This document shows positions 58,838 through 64,000 of a DNA stretch of 64,000 bases, one piece after another. The translations under genes and the position numbers were made by a program. Origin of the DNA: Pigmentiphaga aceris (lineage in GTDB: Bacteria; Pseudomonadota; Gammaproteobacteria; Burkholderiales; Burkholderiaceae_B); assembly GCF_008119665.1 (NCBI RefSeq), contig NZ_CP043046.1:6076001-6140000 (forward strand). Direction: 5' to 3'. Position 1 is the stretch's first letter. Each line of letters opens with the position of its first letter. Below the pieces are notes generated by a model. The model saw only the letters and a list, made by a program, of their open reading frames with translations, was not told the DNA's origin and made no database searches.

Positions 58838-59737
58838 TCATATCCCGGCCGTCAACACATCGATCAAGGCCCGCGCCGCCGCCGACAGGCTGCGATGCGG
58901 CGCATAGATCACCGAAAACGGGCGTGTTCGGCCGCGATATTGCGGCAGTATTTCAACCAAACACCCGCGCGCGATCCGCTCATGGGCAACGAAATCGTAG
59001 GTCTGGCAGATCCCCAGACCTTGTTCGGCCAATGACACCACCCCCAGCACATCGTCGGACACGTTGATGTATGAGTTCGGCGTCCAATCGAAATGCTTGC
59101 CTTGACGCCGGAACGACCAGGGCATGATGCGGCCGTTGTGCGGCATGACATACGACACGCACAGGTGATGCTGCAAGACTTCCACGTCCTGCGGCATACC
59201 GGCCTGCGCGATGTAGTCGGGTGACGCAACCAGGCAGATGCTGGCGTCTTCGAGCTTGCGTGCCACCATGCCGCTGTCGGGCAGATCGCCGAAGCGGATG
59301 GCCAGATCAAAACCATCGGCCACCAGGTCCACGTTGCGATTGCCGATATGCAGGTCGATCTGCACCTGCGGATAAAGCTGTGCAAACCGCTGCAACAGCG
59401 GTGGCAGCCGATAGTGGCCGTAAGTGGTGGATGTACTGAGCCGCACACGGCCGCGCAAGCCGCCTTCCTGTCCCTGGATTGCCCGTTCCGCGTTGTCGAT
59501 CAGCGCAAATGCCTGGCGCGCCTGTTCCAGGTATTGATGCCCTGCGTCGGTAAGCCCCAGGCGTCGGGTGGTCCGACGCAAGAGCTGCGTGCCAAGCCGG
59601 GCTTCCAGCCTGGCAATGGCCCGGCTGACTACCGACGGTGTGGTCGACAAGGCCACGGCAGCTGCGGTCAGCGAGCCATGCTCGACCACGGCAACGAACA
59701 CCTCCACGTCACCCACATGATCAAAGCGACGGGCCAT
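58838..59737 (-). CDS. LysR-family transcriptional regulator
   Basis: A 299-residue regulator. The N-terminal winged helix is HGSLTAAAVALSTTPSVVSR with RLGTQLLRRTTRRLGLTDAG. The C-terminal effector domain has VDLVADGFDLAIRFGDLPDS, typical of the CrgA/DmlR-like subgroup. It is divergent from xenA with 144 bases between the two starts. By the usual LysR arrangement it probably controls xenA and itself; the effector is unknown. Confidence 0.9.
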   Translation of the reverse strand: MARRFDHVGDVEVFVAVVEHGSLTAAAVALSTTPSVVSRAIARLEARLGTQLLRRTTRRLGLTDAGHQYLEQARQAFALIDNAERAIQGQEGGLRGRVRLSTSTTYGHYRLPPLLQRFAQLYPQVQIDLHIGNRNVDLVADGFDLAIRFGDLPDSGMVARKLEDASICLVASPDYIAQAGMPQDVEVLQHHLCVSYVMPHNGRIMPWSFRRQGKHFDWTPNSYINVSDDVLGVVSLAEQGLGICQTYDFVAHERIARGCLVEILPQYRGRTRPFSVIYAPHRSLSAAARALIDVLTAGI

Positions 59738-59881
59738 GCTTTTGCCCCCTCACTGGTTCCGCGGGTGGTGTCATTGGTGGCTTCATTCATGCCTCACGAG
59801 AACAAATCATTTGCGTGAAGACCAGTTTATCGCCGCAAGATGACTGAATACACTGCGCCTATCAACTTCATGACGTGAACC

Positions 59882-60988
59882 ATGACCGCTCTGTTTACCC
59901 CGTTTTCGCTGAAAGACGTCACCCTGCGCAACCGCATCGTGATCCCGCCGATGTGCCAGTACTCGGCGCAAGACGGCGTGCCCAACGACTGGCACCTGAC
60001 CCATCTGGCGCAACTGGCGCGTGGTGGTGCGTCATTGGTCATCGTGGAAGCGACTGCCGTATCGCCGGAAGGCCGCATCACCCCGGGTTGCCTGGGCCTG
60101 TGGAATGACGAACAGGCCAGGCAGTTCGTGCCCATCGTGGAAGCCATCAAGGCAGCCGGCTCGGTGCCCGGCATCCAGATCGGCCACGCCGGTCGCAAGG
60201 CCAGTGCGAACAAGCCCTGGGAAGGCGACGACCACATCTTCGGCGAAGCTGGTTGGGACACCATTGCGCCCTCGGCGATTGCGTTCGACGACAAGACCTT
60301 GTCCAAGGTGCCGAAGGCCATGACAGTGGCCGACATCCAGCGCGTCACGGCCGATTTCGTGGCGGCTGCAATCCGTGCGCGTGATGCTGGTTTCCAGTGG
60401 CTGGAACTGCACTTTGCCCACGGTTATCTGGCGCAAAGTTTCCTGTCGCCGCACTCCAACCAGCGCACTGACGAATACGGTGGCAGCGCTGAAAATCGTG
60501 GCCGCTTCCTGCGCGAAACGCTGCGCGCCGTGCGCAAGGTGTGGCCGGAAAACCTGCCGCTGACCCTGCGCATGGGCGTGATCGAATACGACGGTCACGA
60601 CGAAGAAACCTTGTCCGAAGCCATCGAGCTTACCAAGGGTTTCAAGCAAGATGGCCTGGATCTGCTGAGCGTCAGCGTAGGCTTCTCGACGCCCACCGCC
60701 AACATCCCGTGGGGCCCGGCTTTCCTGGGCCCGGTTGCAGAACGCGTGCGTCGTGAAGTCGGCATTCCGGTCAGCTCGGCCTGGGGCATGGATACGCCCA
60801 AGCTGGCAGAAAGCCTGATCAGCAAAGAACAGGTCGATCTGGTGATGGTAGGTCGCGCGTCGCTGGGCAATCCGCACTGGCCGTATTACGCCGCGCAGGT
60901 GCTGGGTGTTGATCGCCCGTCGTGGACCCTGCCCGCGCCGTATGCGCACTGGCTTGAGCGCTATCGACCGACCGTCGACGCGGCGTAA
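59882..60988 (+). CDS. xenA: NADPH:flavin oxidoreductase of the Old Yellow Enzyme family, XenA-type
   Basis: A 368-residue FMN-dependent ene-reductase with a TIM barrel. It matches XenA of Pseudomonas along its length as I remember that sequence: LFTPFSLKDVTLRNRIVIPP, MCQYSAQDG with the flavin-tuning Cys, IQIGHAGRKAS with the active-site His, ELHFAHGYLAQSFLSPHSN, and the C-terminal TLPAPYAHWLERYR that reaches the partner active site. It reduces activated alkenes, nitro compounds or xenobiotics. It is divergent from a LysR gene and ends at a strong terminator. Confidence 0.93.
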   Translation: MTALFTPFSLKDVTLRNRIVIPPMCQYSAQDGVPNDWHLTHLAQLARGGASLVIVEATAVSPEGRITPGCLGLWNDEQARQFVPIVEAIKAAGSVPGIQIGHAGRKASANKPWEGDDHIFGEAGWDTIAPSAIAFDDKTLSKVPKAMTVADIQRVTADFVAAAIRARDAGFQWLELHFAHGYLAQSFLSPHSNQRTDEYGGSAENRGRFLRETLRAVRKVWPENLPLTLRMGVIEYDGHDEETLSEAIELTKGFKQDGLDLLSVSVGFSTPTANIPWGPAFLGPVAERVRREVGIPVSSAWGMDTPKLAESLISKEQVDLVMVGRASLGNPHWPYYAAQVLGVDRPSWTLPAPYAHWLERYRPTVDAA

Positions 60989-61026
60989 GTCGGCAGGATC
61001 TGATTGGTCGAACCAAGTCAGTCAAA

Positions 61027-61053
61027 CCAAGTCGGGGCGATGTCCCGACTTGG
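61027..61053 (+). terminator. Long hairpin after xenA
   Basis: CCAAGTCGGG (61027-61036) pairs perfectly with CCCGACTTGG (61044-61053). No T run follows directly, so it may work with the next hairpin. Confidence 0.5.
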
Positions 61054-61084
61054 CATCAAGACAGCATGCCTGATCGCCATGCCG

Positions 61085-61134
61085 AAGCGCATCAACCGGA
61101 CGTCACACCGACGCCTGTTTGATGCGCTTTTTTT
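61085..61134 (+). terminator. Terminator between the convergent xenA and GntR genes
   Basis: AAGCGCATCAA (61085-61095) pairs with TTGATGCGCTT (61119-61129) around a 23-base loop, ending in seven T (61128-61134). Confidence 0.75.
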
Positions 61135-61139
61135 CGCCC

Positions 61140-61793
61140 TCAGCGCCCGCGCAGCAAAGACTGGCGGAACGACTGAATGTGCGCGTCGACCGTGCGGACG
61201 GCAGCGTCGACATCATTGGCCGCCAGGGCAGCGACGATCTCCTGATGCTCGACCATCACCTCGGCCAGGTGGCCTTCTGCCGCCAGGGAAATCGCCCAGA
61301 AACGCTGCGATCGGGCGTGCAGCACCTTCAGTATCTCGATCAGGATGGAATTGCCCGATGCCGCGGCAATCCGTTCGTGAAACAGCCGATCGCAATTCAT
61401 GATCAACGGCATGTCGCGCGTGGATACCGCCGCGTCGAACGCGGCTGCCACCTTGCGCAGGTCTTCCACCTCGGCCGCCGTGATGCGCTCGGCGGCCAGG
61501 CGCGCACAGAGCCGCTCATTGGCCAGTCTGACCTCGATCAGATGCAAGGCATCGTTGATCGACAGCGGTGACACCACCACGCCCTTGCGCGGAATCACCT
61601 GCACCAGGCCTTCGGTGGCCAGCCGGTGCAAGGCGTGGTTGATCGGCGTTCGCCCGATCTCCAGGCTTTCCACCAGGGTGGCGATGTTCAGGAATTCTCC
61701 TGGCGGATAGGCAAGCGTGGTCAGTCGGTCCTTCAGCAGCACATAGGCCTGCTCGTTTCGGGATAGATCGACCGGGTCGGATTCGCGATTCAT
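61140..61793 (-). CDS. GntR-family transcriptional regulator (FadR/FCD subfamily)
   Basis: A 217-residue regulator. The N-terminal winged helix has YPPGEFLNIATLVESLEIGR followed by TPINHALHRLATEGLVQVIP. The C-terminal FCD helical domain has LIEVRLANERLCARLAAE, then LIMNCDRLFHERIAAASGN and MVEHQEIVAAL with metal-binding His and Asp. The ATG at 61793 was chosen; a GTG at 61844 is possible. It is divergent from the TRAP operon and probably represses it until its organic acid ligand is present. Confidence 0.88.
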   Translation of the reverse strand: MNRESDPVDLSRNEQAYVLLKDRLTTLAYPPGEFLNIATLVESLEIGRTPINHALHRLATEGLVQVIPRKGVVVSPLSINDALHLIEVRLANERLCARLAAERITAAEVEDLRKVAAAFDAAVSTRDMPLIMNCDRLFHERIAAASGNSILIEILKVLHARSQRFWAISLAAEGHLAEVMVEHQEIVAALAANDVDAAVRTVDAHIQSFRQSLLRGR

Positions 61794-61933
61794 TGATTTC
61801 GGCTTGGGGGGCACGCCCGCTCCTGTCTTCTCGTGAAGCGGCACTCGTCCGCAGCCGGGTGGCGCTCACGCCCTCTCCCGACCACGTCATCGTACTCCTT
61901 GCGTGGCATGAAATTCGCATGGGCTAGTGTTAA

Positions 61934-61970
61934 CACCATTGTGAAATTTCACGTAAGCATCACAATGGTG
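61934..61970. promoter_or_regulatory. Probable GntR operator region
   Basis: Between the divergent GntR and dctP starts, CACCATTGTG (61934-61943) and CACAATGGTG (61961-61970) form a perfect 10-bp inverted repeat. Within it, GTGAAATTTCAC (61941-61952) is a perfect 12-bp palindrome. Dyads here suit a dimeric GntR protein. Confidence 0.65.
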
Positions 61971-62065
61971 CGCAGGCGGCTCAACGTGCGCCAGTGTGGG
62001 TATGCGTGACCGATGTTGGTGCGGGCGCGTACGGGCTCAACGAATCTTCTCCCTTGGATGTTTTC

Positions 62066-63118
62066 ATGCAAAAGCGTTTTCTTCTCTCCGTCGTCATGGT
62101 CGCCGGTGCCATGCTGGGCACGGCTGCCCATGCCCAGGACCTGCCCAAGACGAATCTGAAGATCGTCGGCGGTCTGAGCAACCTCAGCGCCTACCAGGAA
62201 TACGAAGTGCCGTTCTGGACCAAGACGGTTCCCGAACTGTCCAAGGGCCAGATCACGGCCGACATCAAGGGGTTCAACGAAATGGGTCTGAAAGGCCCGG
62301 AATTGCTGCGCTTGATGACTCAGGGCGTGGTGCCCTTCGGCACCGCCACCATGTCGTACTTCGCCAGCGACAACCCGGTCAATGAAGCCATCGATCTGGC
62401 CGGTCTGGCACCCGATGCCGCCACCGCGCGCAAGATCACCGACGCCTTCATGCCCACCTACACCCAGTTCTACGCGGGCACCGCCAACGTCAAGCTGCTC
62501 GGCATCTCGACTTACCCGGCGCAGGTGCTGTTCTGCAATGCCGACATCACCGGTCTGGAAAGCATCAAAGGCAAGAAGGTCCGTACCAGCAGCCGTACCC
62601 AGGCTGAGTTCATTGAAGCCCTGGGCGGCACCAGCGTGACCATGGCCTTTGGTGAAGTCGTGCCCGCCATGCAGAACAAAGTGGTCGATTGCGCCATCAC
62701 CGGCTCGCTGTCGGGCTACTCGGCCAAGTGGTACGAAGTCGCCACCCACCTGTATGCGCTGCCGATCAACTGGAACCAGCAGATCCACGCAGTCAGCAAC
62801 AAGGTCTGGACTGGCCTGGACCCGAAGGTGCAGACCTTTGTCCAGACCAACATCAAGACCATGATCGATTCGATCTGGGACGCCGCTGCCAAGCAGACCC
62901 AGCAAGGTTATGACTGCAACACCGGCGCTGCGGCGTGCACGCTGGCGGTCAAGGGCAAGATGAAGCTGGTCACCCCGACCGATGCCGACCGCGCACTGCT
63001 GAAGAAGGTACTGAACGAACAAGTGCTGCCGAAGTGGGCATCGCGCACCCGTGACACCTACGTCACCGCGTGGAACAAGGACGTGGGCTCGACCCTGGGT
63101 CTGACGGCCGTTAAGTAA
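62066..63118 (+). CDS. dctP: TRAP transporter solute-binding protein (DctP family)
   Basis: A 350-residue periplasmic protein with a signal peptide ending GTAAHAQ (about residue 24). The DctP fold shows GLESIKGKKVRTSSRTQAEF with the carboxylate-binding Arg, VTMAFGEVVPAMQNKVVDCA and LYALPINWNQQIHAVSNKVW. It captures a carboxylic acid or related solute for the DctQM permease encoded next. A Cys pair (CNTGAAAC) could form a disulfide. The ligand is unknown. Regulation by the divergent GntR gene is likely. Confidence 0.92.
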   Translation: MQKRFLLSVVMVAGAMLGTAAHAQDLPKTNLKIVGGLSNLSAYQEYEVPFWTKTVPELSKGQITADIKGFNEMGLKGPELLRLMTQGVVPFGTATMSYFASDNPVNEAIDLAGLAPDAATARKITDAFMPTYTQFYAGTANVKLLGISTYPAQVLFCNADITGLESIKGKKVRTSSRTQAEFIEALGGTSVTMAFGEVVPAMQNKVVDCAITGSLSGYSAKWYEVATHLYALPINWNQQIHAVSNKVWTGLDPKVQTFVQTNIKTMIDSIWDAAAKQTQQGYDCNTGAAACTLAVKGKMKLVTPTDADRALLKKVLNEQVLPKWASRTRDTYVTAWNKDVGSTLGLTAVK

Positions 63119-63121
63119 GCA

Positions 63122-63179
63122 GTACGTCCCCGACGTACCTCCGCCCCCGGGCCGGCACGCTGTGTTGCCGGCCGGGGGC
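63122..63179 (+). promoter_or_regulatory. Two stable hairpins between dctP and dctQ
   Basis: GTACGTC-CCC-GACGTAC (63122-63138) is followed by a 13-bp GC stem with one bulge (63143-63156 with 63167-63179). There is no T run. Such structures often protect the 3' end of binding-protein mRNA, so that dctP is made in excess of the permease. Confidence 0.65.
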
Positions 63180-63203
63180 ATCGTCACTACGAGCATTCCC
63201 ATC

Positions 63204-63842
63204 ATGCCAACCGAGAAATTCCTCGTCTTCGGCCGCCTCCTGCGGGCCGCCGAAGGCATGTCGCGTGCAGCGGTCTGGGCCGGCGGTCTGCTGACCATCG
63301 CCAGCGTCCTGCTCATCTCCTACGACGTGATCGTGCGCAAGCTGTTCTCGATCACCGTCGGCGGTGCCGACGAACTGTCGAGCTACGCCTTTGCGATCAG
63401 CACCTCCTGGGCGCTGGCCTTCGCCACGCTGCAGCGCGCCAACGTGCGCGTCGACGTCATCTACCAGATGCTGCCGGTGCGCGTGTCCGCCGTGATCGAC
63501 TGGGTCTGCCTGGTGTCGCTCGGTGTCTTCATGGCCTACCTCACCTGGTATGCCTACGACGTGGTTGCCATGTCCTGGATCCAGGGTTCGCGCTCCAACA
63601 CCACCATGGGCACGCCGCTGTGGATTCCGCAGGGCTTGTGGTTCGTTGGTCTGGTGTGGATGTGCATCGTGCTCGCACTGATGCTGTGCCGCGCGTCCGT
63701 CGCGCTCGTCAGCGGCGACATCGAGACCCTGAAGGCGATCTGCGGTGTCCGCAGCAGCCAGGAAGAAGCCGCAGAAGAAGCGGCAGCCGGTGAACGCATG
63801 GTTCACGGCGATGCCAATCAACGCAAGGGAGCCGCCACATGA
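63204..63842 (+). CDS. dctQ: TRAP transporter small permease (DctQ family)
   Basis: A 212-residue inner-membrane protein with four hydrophobic segments. The family pattern DVIVRKLFSITVGGADELSS lies after the first helix, and WIPQGLWFVGLVWMCIVLAL spans the fourth. The cytoplasmic tail of about 40 residues is Glu/Ala-rich. The ATG at 63204 starts the conserved part. Its stop overlaps dctM (ATGA). Confidence 0.9.
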   Translation: MPTEKFLVFGRLLRAAEGMSRAAVWAGGLLTIASVLLISYDVIVRKLFSITVGGADELSSYAFAISTSWALAFATLQRANVRVDVIYQMLPVRVSAVIDWVCLVSLGVFMAYLTWYAYDVVAMSWIQGSRSNTTMGTPLWIPQGLWFVGLVWMCIVLALMLCRASVALVSGDIETLKAICGVRSSQEEAAEEAAAGERMVHGDANQRKGAAT

Positions 63843-64000
63843 TTCCGGTGACCATCGTCTTGTTGCTGGTGCTCATCGGCATCAGCATTCCCGTCGGCGC
63901 CGCACTCGGCCTGCTCGGGCTCATCCTTGATCCGCTGTACTCCATGCTGCCGCTGTCCAGCGCCATGGGCGAACTGTCCTGGAGCACCAACAACGAGTTC
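63839..64000 (+). CDS. dctM: TRAP transporter large permease (DctM family), N-terminal part
   Basis: Only the first 54 codons are inside the window. The protein begins MIPVTIVLLLVLIGISIPVG with the hydrophobic first helix typical of DctM, and continues AALGLLGLILDP. The ATG at 63839 overlaps the dctQ stop. It completes the TRAP system and is cut by the window edge. Confidence 0.85.
   Translation, partial: MIPVTIVLLLVLIGISIPVGAALGLLGLILDPLYSMLPLSSAMGELSWSTNNEF

Overview
The window looks like a chromosomal segment of a GC-rich betaproteobacterium, order Burkholderiales, most likely family Alcaligenaceae (Bordetella/Achromobacter relatives). The evidence is the gene order mnmG-rsmG-parA-x-parB beside the whole atp operon, a xenA-type Old Yellow Enzyme, TRAP transport genes and GC-rich codon use. 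The genus cannot be fixed from the sequence alone.

Region 1 (1-13.0 kb, + strand) starts with the end of an alpha/beta hydrolase gene and rnk. A cobalamin riboswitch follows, leading a tightly overlapping operon for vitamin B12 uptake and late B12 synthesis or salvage: btuB, btuC, btuD, cobO, cobB, cobU, cbiB and cobC. After an intrinsic terminator come btuF and cobQ. No corrin-ring genes and no cobS/cobT are present.

Region 2 (13.0-18.1 kb) holds a TonB-dependent siderophore receptor behind a good Fur box and, convergent to it, two tandem paralogous HilA-like winged-helix/TPR regulators.

Region 3 (18.3-24.0 kb) is a three-gene overlapping signalling operon: an MHYT-PAS-PAS hybrid histidine kinase with Hpt, an HD-GYP response regulator, and a soluble two-PAS chemotaxis transducer of BdlA type. 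A tRNA-Arg(CCG) and a membrane-anchored cytochrome c follow.

Region 4 (25.3-49.6 kb) is entirely on the minus strand: rep helicase, priA, hemE, a Fis-type regulator, the F1Fo ATP synthase operon atpIBEFHAGDC, parB, a GNAT gene, parA, a lipocalin, rsmG and mnmG. Three evenly spaced parS sites and a 1-kb imperfect inverted repeat follow, then a TauE/SafE permease and a fasciclin protein.

Region 5 (49.8-64 kb) is mostly on the plus strand: a 2-hydroxyacid dehydrogenase, cspA (minus), an aminotransferase, an SbcD/SbcC-like nuclease-ATPase pair, an RhtA-type exporter, a LysR regulator (minus) divergent from xenA, and a GntR regulator (minus) divergent from a TRAP transporter operon cut by the window edge.

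The switch of gene polarity at about 49.7 kb, the parABS locus, and AT-rich intergenic DNA packed with DnaA-box-like 9-mers suggest that the chromosomal replication origin lies inside this window. The most unusual feature is that this DNA occurs as two collinear diverged copies (about 53255-53440 and 57504-57690), one on each side of the sbcD-sbcC-like operon.
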